A stretch of DNA of 64,000 nucleotides from CADEDH01 sp963732695. Lineage in GTDB: Bacteria; Actinomycetota; Acidimicrobiia; Acidimicrobiales; SZUA-35. Within the stretch, counting starts at the first letter, position 1. Every line of letters begins with the position of its first letter. Under the pieces are notes generated by a model. It did not search any database and was not told where the DNA came from. It saw only the letters and a list, made by a program, of their open reading frames with translations. A program made the position numbers and the translations under genes. Positions 50,549 to 61,600 of the stretch are shown here, piece by piece. The stretch spans positions 186,001 through 250,000 of the forward strand of contig CAVTAP010000001.1 of NCBI GenBank assembly GCA_963732695.1, read 5' to 3'.

Positions 50549-52130
50549 TCAGCCGATCTCGTCGGGCATCGACGCCTTGCGACGCTCGATGTAGTCCCGC
50601 AGCTCGGCGTCCACCGCGTCGTCGATGGGGGGCGGCTCGTACGAAGCGAGCGCCTCCCGCCACTGCTTCGCCGCCCGCTGGGCGGCGTCGAGCGAACCCT
50701 CCTCGGCCCACTGCTCGTAGCTGGCGTTGTCGGCCGTGGAGGACCGGTAGAACGCCGTCTCGAAGTTGGCCAGGGTGTGGGCCGTGCCGAGGAAATGCTG
50801 GCCCGGCCCGTTTTCCACGATGGCCGTCCACCGCCTGGGCGTTCTCCGACAGGTCGACCCCTTTGGCGAACACCTCCATCATTCCCAGCTGGTCCACGTC
50901 GAGCACGAACTTCTCGTAGCCAACGGTGAGCCCGCCCTCCAGCCACCCCGCCGCGTGCAGCACGAAGTTCACCCCGCCCATCAACGTGGGGATCAGGGTG
51001 GCGGCGCTCTCGTAGGCGGCCTGGGCGTCGGGGATCTTCGACGCCGTGAGCGCCCCGCCCGACCGGAACGGCACCCCCAGCCGCCGGGCCAGGGCCGCCA
51101 CCGTGTACAGCACCAGCGCCGGCTCCGGCGTGCCGAACGTCGGGGCCCCGGTCTGCATCGACATCGAGCTGGCGAACGACCCCATGACCACCGGCGCCCC
51201 CGGCCGCACCAGCTGCACGAAGGCCATGCCGGCCAGGGCCTCGGCCAGGGTCTGGGCCGCCACCCCGGCCGTTGTCACCGGGGCCATGGCCCCGGCCAGG
51301 ATGAACGGGGTGATCAGGCAGGCCTGGTTGGCCCGGGCGTACACCTCGGCCGCCGCCAGCATGGTGGCGTCCCACGTGAGGGGCGACGACGCGTTGATCA
51401 GGCTGGTGATCGCCGTCCGGTCGCCCAGGTCGCCGCCGAAGGCGATGCGGGCCAGCTCCACCGAGTCGGCCGCCCGCTCACCGGCCGTCACCGACCCCAT
51501 GAACGGCTTGTCGCTCCACCGCAGGTGGGCGTAGACCATGTCGAGGTGGCGCTTGTTGACCGCCACGTCCACCGGCTCGCACACCGTGCCGCCCGAGTGG
51601 TGCATGGCCGGCGCCAGGTACGACAGCTTCACGAAGTTCTCGAAGTCCTCCAGCGTGGCGTAGCGCCGCCCGCCTTCCAGGTCGTGGACGAAGGGCGACC
51701 CGTAGTTGGGGGCGAACACGGTGGCGTCGCCCCCGATCTGCACCGACCGGGCCGGGTTGCGGGCGTGCTGGGTGTACACCCGGGGGGCGGTGGCCGTCAC
51801 CAGCGATCGGGCCAGGCCCCGGGGGAACCGAACCCGCTCGCCGTCCACGTCGGCCCCGGCCCCGGCCAGCAGCTCCAGCGCCAGGGGGTAGCCCTTGAAG
51901 TCGATCCCGGCCGTCTCCAGGATCGTGTCGGCGTTGTGCTCGAGCAGGGCCAGGCCCTCCTCGCTCACGATGTCGAACGGCTTGAGGCTGCGGGTGAGGA
52001 AGGCGTCGCCGCTGGAGGCCGCCATCGCCGCCGCCGCCGCCCGGGCCGCCTGGCGCCCGGCCCGGCCACCCGACCGGCGGCCACCGCCACCGGCGGATGA
52101 AGCGCCCCGTGGCGTCGTCGTCTCGTCCAT
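50549..52130 (-). pseudogene. MttB-family corrinoid methyltransferase (non-pyrrolysine), 1-nt frameshift
   Basis: About 526 residues when the two frames are joined. Reading leftwards from ATG 52130, FDIVSEEGLALLEHNADTIL, FAPNYGSPFVHDLEGGRRY, HHSGGTVCEPVDVAVNKRHL and GAPTFGTPEPALVLYTVAAL belong to the trimethylamine methyltransferase superfamily. At about 50825 one extra base moves the frame; the C-terminus VENGPGQHFLGTAHTLANFE continues in another frame to the stop at 50549. No in-frame amber codon occurs in the body, so it is of the non-pyrrolysine (MtgB-like, quaternary amine) type. Last gene of the operon. The frameshift is either inactivation or a sequencing error. Confidence 0.85.
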
Positions 52131-52132
52131 GC

Positions 52133-54124
52133 TCAACCTCGCTGCTCGACTCGTTGTGCTCGTTCGGTGCGCCGGCGGCGGGCCCGGGCCGGCGCCGCGC
52201 TGCCGTGGGGGATGGCCAGGGCGGCCACGAAGTGCTCCTGGAACCGGGGCTCGATGGCGGTCTCCACCCGCTCCACCCCGGCCACCACCGCCGTCATCTC
52301 CGCCCGTTGGCTGGCCGACAGCAGGGCCCGCACAGCCCCCGCCCCCGCCGCGTTGCCGACCGACCGCACCCGCTCCACCGGCACCGGCGGGATCAGGCCG
52401 AGGGCGATGGCGTGTTCGGCGCTGATGTGGGCCCCGAAGGCGCCGGCCAGGCGGACCTCGTCGATGTCGCCCGACGTGAGCCCCGCCTTCTCCAGCAGCA
52501 GCTCCGTGCCGGCCCGCAGCGCCGCCTTGGCCAGCTGCACCGCACGGACGTCGTTCTGGGTGATGGCCACCCCGTCGGCCAGCACGTAGGTCCAGGTGCG
52601 GCCGTCGGCCACGACGCGGGGGCTGTCGATGCCGGCCACCGGGCTGAGCACCCCGTCGTGGTCGATCACCCCGGCCCGGTGCAGCTCGGCCAGCACCTCG
52701 ATGATGCCCGATCCGCAGATCCCCGTGATCCCGGTGCGGGCGACGGCGGCGTCGAAGCCGGGCCCGTCCGACCACGGCTCGACCCCGATCACCCGGAACC
52801 GGGGCTCGAGCGTGGCGGGATCGATCCGCACCCGCTCGACGGCCCCGGCGGTGGCCCGCTGGCCGGCCGTGAGCTGGGCCCCCTCGAAGGCGGGGCCGGT
52901 GGGGCTGGAGGCGGCGTAGAGGCGGTCCCGGTTGCCGAGCACGATCTCGGCGTTCGTGCCCACGTCGACCAGCAGCATGATCCCGTCGCCCCGGTGCGGA
53001 CCCTCGGCCAGGATGGCGGCCGCCGTGTCGGCCCCCACGTGGCCGGCGATCAGGGGGCCCACCCAGAGCCGGGCGCCGGGCAGGTCGGCCAGGCCGATCA
53101 GGCCGGCCGGGCCCTCCACCGGGTCGGCCGTGGCCGGGACGAACGGGGCCTGGCCCAGTGGCGTGGGGTCGATGCCGAGCAGCAGGTGGTGCATCACCGG
53201 GTTGCCCACCACCACCAGCTCCAGCACCTGCGACCGGTCGAGGCCGGCGGCCCCACCCACCAGCTCGTCGACCAGCCCGGCCACCGCCTCCCGGGCCGCC
53301 GCGGTGAGCTGGGCCGCTCCGCCCTCGTTGAGCATGGCGTAGCTGATCCGGCTCATCAGGTCTTCGCCGTAGCGGATCTGGGGGTTCATCCGCCCGGCGG
53401 TGGCCAGGATCTCGCCCGTCGACAGGTCGCACAGGTGACCGGCCACGGTGGTCGACCCGAGGTCCACGGCGATCCCGGCCACCCGGTCCACCAGTCCCGG
53501 CCACAGGCCCACGACCCGGTTGGCACGCAGGGCCACGGTGACCCGTCCGCCGGCTCCGGCGTCGGACACCGCAGCGTGGACCACGCCCAGCAGGTCCGGC
53601 TCCACCCTGGCATCGTCGAGGTCCCAGGAGCGGGCCAGCTCGGCCGTGATCCGGCGGGCGGCGGGGGTGCCGTCGTCGGCCGCCACCGGTGGCAGCTCCA
53701 GCCACCGCAGCTCGATCAGAGGGTCGACCACCAGGTCGCCCAGGTCGACGACGTCCTTGCGGATCACCTGGCGGTGGATCTGGCTCGACGGGGGCACGTC
53801 GATCACCACATCGCCCTGCACCCGGGCGGCGCAGCCCAGCCGCTGGTCGTCGGGCAGGGTCCGCCAGCTCCGGTAGGTGTCCTCCTTGGCCCCCGGCGGG
53901 CTCAGGTGGTCGGGTTCGGAGGCGACGGACCACTTGGGGAACCGGCCGAACTGGGGCCGCACGGCGCAGCGGCCGCACACCCCGCCGCCGCCGCACAGCG
54001 AGCTGAGGTCCACCCCCAGCTGGCGGGCCGCCACCAGCACCGGCGTCCCGTCGGCCACCGCGCCGGTCCGACCCGACGGCGTGAACACCACCCGGTGGGC
54101 GGCGTCCCCGCTGCTCTCAGGCAT
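52133..54124 (-). CDS. RamA-like corrinoid protein reductive activator (2Fe-2S, ASKHA/DUF4445)
   Basis: 663 residues. A plant-type ferredoxin domain at about 10-110 has SLCGGGGVCGRCAVR and a later Cys in RLGCAAR, so four cysteines bind a [2Fe-2S] cluster. The rest is the DUF4445/ASKHA ATPase with GIAVDLGSTTVAGHL, LLLVDVGTNAEIVLGNRDRL-type (LLVDVGTNAEIVLGN) and GICGSGIIEV. Such proteins reduce inactive Co(II) corrinoid to Co(I) at the cost of ATP. ATG 54124 overlaps the pterin methyltransferase stop; its own stop is 2 nt before the MttB start. Confidence 0.9.
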   Translation of the reverse strand: MPESSGDAAHRVVFTPSGRTGAVADGTPVLVAARQLGVDLSSLCGGGGVCGRCAVRPQFGRFPKWSVASEPDHLSPPGAKEDTYRSWRTLPDDQRLGCAARVQGDVVIDVPPSSQIHRQVIRKDVVDLGDLVVDPLIELRWLELPPVAADDGTPAARRITAELARSWDLDDARVEPDLLGVVHAAVSDAGAGGRVTVALRANRVVGLWPGLVDRVAGIAVDLGSTTVAGHLCDLSTGEILATAGRMNPQIRYGEDLMSRISYAMLNEGGAAQLTAAAREAVAGLVDELVGGAAGLDRSQVLELVVVGNPVMHHLLLGIDPTPLGQAPFVPATADPVEGPAGLIGLADLPGARLWVGPLIAGHVGADTAAAILAEGPHRGDGIMLLVDVGTNAEIVLGNRDRLYAASSPTGPAFEGAQLTAGQRATAGAVERVRIDPATLEPRFRVIGVEPWSDGPGFDAAVARTGITGICGSGIIEVLAELHRAGVIDHDGVLSPVAGIDSPRVVADGRTWTYVLADGVAITQNDVRAVQLAKAALRAGTELLLEKAGLTSGDIDEVRLAGAFGAHISAEHAIALGLIPPVPVERVRSVGNAAGAGAVRALLSASQRAEMTAVVAGVERVETAIEPRFQEHFVAALAIPHGSAAPARARRRRTERAQRVEQRG

Positions 54125-55037
54125 CGGGGCCGAGCCGGGCCCGGCGCCCACCCCGCCGCCGTCCGGTGACGGGGGCCGCCGCCGCTCCGTCCACGGGTTC
54201 CCGGTGGCGGGCGATCCAGCCGGCGCAGTTCTCGTCGTGGCCCATCAGCACGTCGGCCGCCAGCACCGCCGCCCGGGCCTCGTCGTGCAGGGGGTTCATG
54301 ATGGCCGACGTCATCCCGTGGGAGATGGCCATCGACAGGAACGAGCCGGTGACCACGTGCCGGTTGGGCAGGCCGAAGCTCACGTTGGACGCCCCGCACG
54401 TGGTGTTGACCTTCAGCTCGGTCTGGAGCCGGTGGACGAGGCGGAACACCTGGCGGCCGGCGGTGGCCATGGCCCCGATCGGCATGACCAGAGGGTCGAC
54501 CACCACGTCGGCCGCCGGGATGCCGTGGTCGGCGGCCCGGTTGACGATCCGGCGGGCCACCTCGAAGCGGACGTCGGGGTCCTCCGAGATGCCGGTGTCG
54601 TCGTTCGACACGGCCACCACGGCCGCCCCGTAGCGGGCCACGAACGGCAGCACCCGTTCCAGCACCGCCTCTTCCCCGGTCACCGAGTTGATCAGGGGCT
54701 TGCCCTGGTAGACGGCGATGGCGGCCTCCAGGGCCTCGATGATGGAGGAGTCGATCGACAGGGGCACGTCGGTGACCGACTGCACGATCTCCACCGCCTT
54801 CGTCAGCAGCGCCGGCTCGTCGGCCAGGGGAATGCCGGCGTTGACGTCGAGCATGTGGGCCCCGGCCGCCACCTGGGCCAGGGCGTCGGCCACCACCCGG
54901 CTGTAGTCGCCCTTGCGCATCTCCTCGGCCAGCAGCTTCCGGCCGGTGGGGTTGATCCGTTCGCCGATCATCACGAACGGACGGTCGAACCCGATCACCA
55001 CCTCCCGGGTGGCCGAGCTGAGGATCGTGTCGGTCAT
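54117..55037 (-). CDS. methyltetrahydrofolate:corrinoid methyltransferase (pterin-binding)
   Basis: 306 residues, TIM barrel of the MtrH/AcsE/MetH-pterin group. MIGERINPTGRKLLAEEMRK, MLDVNAGIPLADEP, LSIDSSIIEALEAAI and INSVTGEEAVLERVLPF give the pterin-binding Asp/Asn set; GASNVSFGLPNRH is also conserved. It moves the methyl group from the corrinoid protein to tetrahydrofolate (or the reverse). Start ATG 55037 overlaps the DUF1638 stop (ATGA). The last 25 residues are a basic tail. Confidence 0.92.
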   Translation of the reverse strand: MTDTILSSATREVVIGFDRPFVMIGERINPTGRKLLAEEMRKGDYSRVVADALAQVAAGAHMLDVNAGIPLADEPALLTKAVEIVQSVTDVPLSIDSSIIEALEAAIAVYQGKPLINSVTGEEAVLERVLPFVARYGAAVVAVSNDDTGISEDPDVRFEVARRIVNRAADHGIPAADVVVDPLVMPIGAMATAGRQVFRLVHRLQTELKVNTTCGASNVSFGLPNRHVVTGSFLSMAISHGMTSAIMNPLHDEARAAVLAADVLMGHDENCAGWIARHREPVDGAAAAPVTGRRRGGRRARLGPDA

Positions 55038-55675
55038 GGGCTCATCACCTTGGCGGGAACCTTTCGGTTGGTAAGCGCCACCAGCGTGCCCCGCAACGGG
55101 GCGGGGCCGGTGGCCAGGCGCTCGTGGACGAGGCCCAGGCGGCTGGCGGCGGCCCGGCCCAGCCGGGCCAGCTCGGGGTCGTCCCGCTGGGCCAGGTGCA
55201 CCAGGCGCCGGTAGTTGCCGAAGTAGAGGGGGGTCAGCTCGGGGTGGCGGTCGATCCCCAGGCCCTGGATCACGAGCCGGTCGAAGTGGCGGGCCAGGTA
55301 GTCGGTCAGGTAGAAGGTGCCGGGCTCCCGGTCGTGCAGGCCGGCGAACAGCTCGGCCCCGGCCAGCACCTCGTAGCAGTGGGCCCCGGGAAGGCGGGTG
55401 ACCCCCCGACGGTGGCACACCTCGTCGAGCCGGCCCCCGGTACCGCAGTCGGCGTAGCCCAGGATCACCTGGCGGTACCGGCGGCCCTCGGCCTCGATGG
55501 CGTCGAGCCGGGCCTCCACCGCCGCCGGGATCCGCTCCGGCCGGTTGTGGAGGTCGGCCGGCAGGCACTCCACCTCCAGGTGGGTGAGGCCGTCGAGGCG
55601 CACCAGGTCGGCCAGCTCCCGGGCCAGCGCCCCACAGGCCAGCACCAGGACCGGCTCGGCCTCAGGCGGCGCCAT
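55034..55675 (-). CDS. DUF1638 protein of corrinoid methyltransferase clusters
   Basis: 213 residues. VLVLACGALARELADL, VECLPADLHNRPERI, VILGYADCGTGGRLDEVC and RLPGAHCYEVLAG are the DUF1638 pattern with conserved cysteines and histidine, possibly metal-binding. These proteins occur with methylamine- or betaine-type methyltransferase genes in archaea and bacteria; their role is unknown. It is 3 nt after the corrinoid protein gene and overlaps the next. Confidence 0.88.
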   Translation of the reverse strand: MAPPEAEPVLVLACGALARELADLVRLDGLTHLEVECLPADLHNRPERIPAAVEARLDAIEAEGRRYRQVILGYADCGTGGRLDEVCHRRGVTRLPGAHCYEVLAGAELFAGLHDREPGTFYLTDYLARHFDRLVIQGLGIDRHPELTPLYFGNYRRLVHLAQRDDPELARLGRAAASRLGLVHERLATGPAPLRGTLVALTNRKVPAKVMSP

Positions 55676-55678
55676 GGC

Positions 55679-56419
<741 letters not shown>

Positions 56420-56518
56420 GCTGAGCCCTCCGGTGCTGTACCACGATGCGGAACAGTACCGTATCATGGAAGGGCCGAGTTGCTAAGGGGTGGCCCCGGC
56501 GGAGCCGTTACTCCGGCC

Positions 56519-56917
56519 ATGGACGACACCGGCCCCGCCTCCTACATGCTCGGCATCGACGGCCTCGCGCTGGGGTCGGAGGCAGCGGCTGCGGCCCGCG
56601 GCACGATCCGGGCGACCTTCAGCCTCCGGCCCACCAGCAGCCGGGCCGGTGGGCTCAGCCAGCGGGTGCAGCTGGCGGTGGGGGAGGCCGAGGCCGAGCT
56701 GGGCTGCCCACCGGCCGAGGTGCGCCTGGTATGCATCGACGACGGCGGCGACGGGTCCGAGGTGGCCCTGGCCGGGGAGTGGCTGGCCGGCCGGGGGATC
56801 TCGTTCCGGGTGCTCGATCTGGTGGGTCCCGACCTCACGCTGCCCCCGCCCAGCCCCGATCCCGACAACCAGCGGTCGCGGTCGCTGGCCCGAGCGAGCG
56901 AAGCGGCCCTGTGGTGA
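56519..56917 (+). CDS. hypothetical protein
   Basis: 132 residues. VQLAVGEAEAELGCPPAEVR followed by LVCIDDGGDGSEVALAGEWL and RGISFRVLDLVGPDL suggests an alpha/beta nucleotide- or metabolite-binding fold, but no family is recognised. ATG 56519 is assumed. It is divergent from the corrinoid methyltransferase operon with about 100 nt between starts. Confidence 0.5.
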   Translation: MDDTGPASYMLGIDGLALGSEAAAAARGTIRATFSLRPTSSRAGGLSQRVQLAVGEAEAELGCPPAEVRLVCIDDGGDGSEVALAGEWLAGRGISFRVLDLVGPDLTLPPPSPDPDNQRSRSLARASEAALW

Positions 56918-57012
56918 GACCTCATCGTCGCCGGCTACCGATCGGCCCCGTCGGGTAGACCCTTCCCGACCGCGGTCGCCCCCCTTCGGGCCGGGTCGGG
57001 GAGGAACAGTCG

Positions 57013-57915
57013 ATGGATGCAGTGGACGGGACGGGCGACGAGCGGGCCCGTCGGGCCACCGAACCCACGGAGATGCCTCCCCGGGGCTGGCTCGACGCCG
57101 TTCGGCGGGCGATCGCCGCCTTCCAGCACAAGCAGATGGGCCTCCTGGCCGCCGGCGTGGCCTTCTGGGCCTTCCTGTCACTGTTCCCGGCGCTGGTGGC
57201 TGCCCTCAGCCTGTTCGGGCTGGTGGCCGAACCGGCCACGATCGAGCGCCGGGTCGACAGCCTGCTGAAGGCCATGCCGGCCGACGCCCGCAGCCTGATC
57301 ACCGACCAGATGACGGCGGTGACGTCGTCGTCGGGCGGGGCCCTCGGGTTCGGCCTGGTGATCTCGGTGGCGGCCGCGCTCTGGTCGGCCTCGGCTGCGG
57401 CATCGAACCTGATCACGGCGCTCAACGTGGCCTACGGCGAGTCCGACGACCGGAGCTGGCTGAAGCGCAAGGCGCTGGCGCTCGGGGGCACGGCGGGCGG
57501 GCTGGTGTTCGCCGGGCTGGCCCTGGCGGCGGCGGCCGGGCTCCCGGCGGCGCTGCGGGCCGTCGACCTGCCGGCCTGGCTGGGGGTGCTGGTGTGGCCG
57601 GTGCTCGGCGTGGGGTTCGTGGTGGGGCTGGCCGCCGTCTACCGGTTCGCCGCCGACCGGGACGACCCGGAGTGGAGCTGGGCCAGCCCGGGGGCGATCG
57701 TGGCCGTGGTGATCTGGATGGTGGCGTCGGCCGGGTTCCAGGTCTATCTGGCCAACTTCGGCCGCTACCAGGAGACCTACGGCGCGCTGGCCGCCGTGGT
57801 GGTCATGCTCCTGTGGCTGCTGCTCACCTCGCTCTCGGTGCTGCTCGGGGCCCTGGTCAACGCCGAGCTCGAAGCGCAGACCGCCCCCGACACCACCGTC
57901 GGCCCCGACCGCTGA
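57013..57915 (+). CDS. YihY/BrkB-family inner membrane protein
   Basis: 300 residues with about six transmembrane helices. FQHKQMGLLAAGVAFWAFLS, LFPALVAALSLFGLV, AALWSASAAASNLITALNVA and YGALAAVVVMLLWLLLTSLS match the family. Function is not established. ATG 57013 has GGGAGGAA 6 nt upstream. Confidence 0.87.
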   Translation: MDAVDGTGDERARRATEPTEMPPRGWLDAVRRAIAAFQHKQMGLLAAGVAFWAFLSLFPALVAALSLFGLVAEPATIERRVDSLLKAMPADARSLITDQMTAVTSSSGGALGFGLVISVAAALWSASAAASNLITALNVAYGESDDRSWLKRKALALGGTAGGLVFAGLALAAAAGLPAALRAVDLPAWLGVLVWPVLGVGFVVGLAAVYRFAADRDDPEWSWASPGAIVAVVIWMVASAGFQVYLANFGRYQETYGALAAVVVMLLWLLLTSLSVLLGALVNAELEAQTAPDTTVGPDR

Positions 57916-57928
57916 GGCTGTGTCCCGC

Positions 57929-58023
57929 CCGCTCGAATCGCGACACGGTTGGAAGTGGGTACGCGATGGGAGCGCTGGGCGCACAGTTCGACCACGGTTC
58001 GAGGCGTGTCGCGGATCGAGCGG
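57929..58023. repeat. 95-bp foldback element
   Basis: The 18-nt ends (57929-57946 and 58006-58023; left arm CCGCTCGAATCGCGACAC) are inverted copies with two mismatches. It occupies the gap between the YihY gene and the convergent PPOX gene and is followed by a near-palindrome around CCTAGG (58047-58060). Similar in design to the 20.1-kb foldback. Confidence 0.7.
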
Positions 58024-58109
58024 CCGCCGGCTGTGACGCCTGGCCGGGTCCTAGGGCCCTGGCCGGGGGCACCGGCGTGGAAGACCATGGGCGGGTGGCG
58101 CAACGACCC

Positions 58110-58604
58110 TCAGCGCACGAGCTCCCGCCCCGTGATCTCCGTCGGTTCCACCCGGATCCAGCGGGGGCGCCACACGTCGCGGGCCCAGGGCACGAGCCCG
58201 ATGCTCTCCAGCTGCTCCCGTTCGGCCCACTGGCTGACCTCACGGGCCGCCCCCCGCACCACCACGCTCCAGCCGGTGCGGGTCTCGGCGCTCCAGTCGT
58301 CGACCTCGAAGCACACGAACTGCCCGTCGATCAGGTCCTGCAGGTCCCGGTCGAGGGTGCGGAACACCACCGTCCCCTCGAACCAGGCGTAGTTCACCGG
58401 CAGGATGATGGGGCCGTCATCGGCGGTGAAGGCGATGCGCCCCACCGGGATCGACTCCAGCAACTGGATGCACCGCCGCTCGTTCGGCTCCACCAGATGC
58501 GGTCGCAGATCGATAGTGGCGTCCTTCGGGTCGAAGGCGAAGGGGTCGGGGCGGGTGGCGGCCGATCGGGGTTGAGCACCGCCGGCCTGGTTTCGAGCGT
58601 TCAA
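58110..58604 (-). CDS. pyridoxamine 5'-phosphate oxidase-family (split-barrel) protein
   Basis: 164 residues. LLESIPVGRIAFTADDGPII, LPVNYAWFEGTVVFRTL, VCFEVDDWSAETRTGWSVVV and RGAAREVS match small FMN/F420/heme-binding split barrels of actinobacteria. Cofactor and substrate are unknown. TTG 58604 is used because GGAA lies 5 nt upstream and no better start is near; the first 35 residues look disordered. Confidence 0.82.
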   Translation of the reverse strand: MNARNQAGGAQPRSAATRPDPFAFDPKDATIDLRPHLVEPNERRCIQLLESIPVGRIAFTADDGPIILPVNYAWFEGTVVFRTLDRDLQDLIDGQFVCFEVDDWSAETRTGWSVVVRGAAREVSQWAEREQLESIGLVPWARDVWRPRWIRVEPTEITGRELVR

Positions 58605-58692
58605 CGTCGTTCCTTTCCGGGTGCCGTTACCAGTTCAGTGAATCCGTCCGCTCCCCGTCCACTCAAGGGCCGAAGGTCCACAGGAGCACGCC

Positions 58693-61600
58693 ATGTCGCT
58701 CGATGAGCTCACCCATTCGCAGGGCCGGAAGGCCCAGGCCGACCCCACGCTGCCGCCCCACCAGCGCACCGTGGTCGACGGCAACGAGGCCGCCGCCCGC
58801 GTGGCCCACAAGCTCAGCGAGGTCATCGCCATCTACCCGATCACCCCGGCCTCGGCCATGGGGGAGCTGGCCGACGCCTGGAGCCAGGCCGGCACGCCCA
58901 ACCTGTGGGGCGACGTGCCCGACGTGATCGAGATGCAGAGCGAAGGCGGGGCGGCCGGCGCAGTCCACGGGGCCATCCAGGCCGGCGCCCTCACCACCAG
59001 CTTCACCGCCTCCCAGGGGCTGCTGCTGATGATCCCCAACCTCTACAAGATCGCCGGCGAGCTCTCCAGCACCGTGATCCACGTGGCCGCCCGGGCCGTG
59101 GCCACCCACGCCCTCAGCATCTTCGGCGACCACAGCGACGTGATGGCGGCCCGCCAGACCGGTATGGCCCTGCTGTCGTCGGCCTCGGTGCAGGAGGCCC
59201 AGGACCTGGCCCTGATCGCCCACGCCGCCACCCTGGAGGCCCGGGTGCCGTTCCTCCACTTCTTCGACGGGTTCCGCACCAGCCACGAGGTGGCCTCGAT
59301 CGTCCCCCTCGACGACGCCACCCTGGCCGCCATGATCGACCCCGACCTGGTGGCGGCCCACCGCCGGCGGGCCCTCGATCCCGACCATCCGGTGCTGCGG
59401 GGCACAGCCCAGAACCCCGACGTGTTCTTCCAGGGTCGGGAGGCGTCCGGCCCCTACCACCGGGCCGTGCCCGGCATCGTGGCCCGGGCCATGGACCGCT
59501 TCGCCGCCCTCACCGGCCGCCGCTACGAGTTGATGAGCTACACCGGCCATGCCGAGGCCGAGCGGGTGCTGGTGCTGATGGGCTCGGCCTCCGGCCCCGC
59601 CGCCGACGTGGTGGAGACCCTGGCCGCCCAGGGTGAGCGGGTGGGCCTGGTCACCGTGCACCTCTACCGCCCGTTCGACGTGGCCGCCCTGCTGGCCGCC
59701 CTCCCGCCCACCGCCCGGCGCCTGGCCGTGCTCGACCGTACCCTGGAACCGGGTGCCCCCGGCGAGCCGCTCTACCTCGATGTGGTGGCCGCCCTGGCCC
59801 AGGGCTGGCCCGGCGCTCCCCAACTGTCCACGGCCCCGGCCGGCCCCGTCCCCCTCGTGGTGCGGGGCCGGTACGGGCTGGCGTCCAAGGAGATGACCCC
59901 GGCCATGGTGGCCGCCGTGCTCGACGAGCTGGCGCTCGACGAGCCCCGCCGGGAGCTGACCGTGGGCATCGTCGACGACGTGGGCCACACCAGCGTCACC
60001 CCCGACCCGGCGGCCTGGCCCGAGGCCGACGACGTCTACCGGGCCGTGTTCCACGGCCTGGGCAGCGACGGCACGGTGGGGGCCAACAAGAACACGGTGA
60101 AGATCGTGGGCCACCACACCGGGCGGGAGGTGCAGGGCTACTTCGTGTACGACTCGAAGAAGTCGGGCTCCACCACCACCTCGCACCTCCGGTTCAGCCC
60201 CCGCCCCATCCGGGCCGCCTACCTGATCACCGAGGCCGACTTCGTGGGCGTGCACCACTTCGCCTCGATCGAGCGCATCGACGTGCTGGCCCCCGCCCGT
60301 CCCGGCGCCACCGTGCTGATCAACTCGCCCTACGGGCCCGACGGCACCTGGGCCCATCTGCCGGCCCGGGCCCGGCGCCAGATCACCGAGCGCGACCTGG
60401 CGGTGTGGGTGGTCGACGCCGCCGCCGTGGCCACCGCCGCCGGTCTGGGCAAGCGGGTCAACACCGTGCTCCAGACCTGCTTCTTCGCCCTGTCGGGCCT
60501 GCTGCCCACCGACGAGGCGGTGGCGGCGGTGAAGCAGTCGATCGCCGACACCTACGGCGGGCGGGGGGAGCTGGTGCTGCAGCGCAACCTGGCCGCCGTC
60601 GACGGCGCCATGCCGGCTCTGGCCCGCCTGGTGGTGCCGGCCGCCGCTGCGGCCGCTTCCGCTCCCGCCGCCGACCCCATGCCGCTCGTGCCCGACACCG
60701 CCCCCGCCTTCGTGCGGGAGGTGACCGTGACCCTGCTGGCGGGGGAGGGCGACCGGCTGCCGGTGAGCGCCCTGCCGGCCGACGGCACGTTCCCCACCGG
60801 CACCGCCCGGTGGGAGCGCCGCAGCCTGGCCGCCGAGCTCCCCATCTGGGACGAGTCCATCTGCATCGATTGCGCCCGCTGCACGCTGGCCTGCCCCCAC
60901 GCCGCCATCCGCATCAAGGTGGTGGTGGCTGACGCCCTGGCCGGCGCCCCCGAGGGCTTCCGCCACCGGCCGTGGAAGGGGGAGGACGGGGCGGTGGCCG
61001 TGATCCAGGTGGCCCCCGACGACTGCACCGGCTGCGGGGTGTGTGTGAACGTGTGCCCGGCCCACGCCAAGGAGGCGGTGAAGCACAAGGCGCTGAACAT
61101 GGCGCCGGCGGGTGAGCACCGGGAGGCCGAGCGGGCCGGGTGGGAGTTCTTCCTCGGCTTGCCCGAGCATGACCGGGCCAACCTGTCGCTCGACACGATC
61201 AAGGGGTCGCAGCTGGCCCAGCCTCTGTTCGAGTTCTCCGGGGCCTGCGCCGGCTGTGGCGAGACTCCCTACCTCAAGCTGGTGAGCCAGATGATGGGCG
61301 ACCGGATGGTGGTGGCCAACGCCACCGGCTGCTCGTCGATCTACGGCGCCAACCTCCCCACAACGCCGTGGACGTCGGGGCCGGAAGGCCGGGGTCCGGC
61401 CTGGGCCAACTCCCTGTTCGAGGACAACGCCGAGTTCGGCCTGGGCATGCGGATGGCCCTCGACCATCAGGCGTCGGCCGCCCGCAGCCTGCTGGTGGAG
61501 CTGGCCCCGGCCGTCGGTCCTCTGGCCGACCGGCTGCTCGGCAACGACCAGGCCGACGAAGCCGCCATCGCCGCCCAACGCCGGGACGTCGACGAGCTGC

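Noticed and set aside
50549..52130. Pyrrolysine-containing MttB
   Set aside because: No in-frame TAG lies in the body of the gene; the only break is a single-base frameshift near the 3' end.
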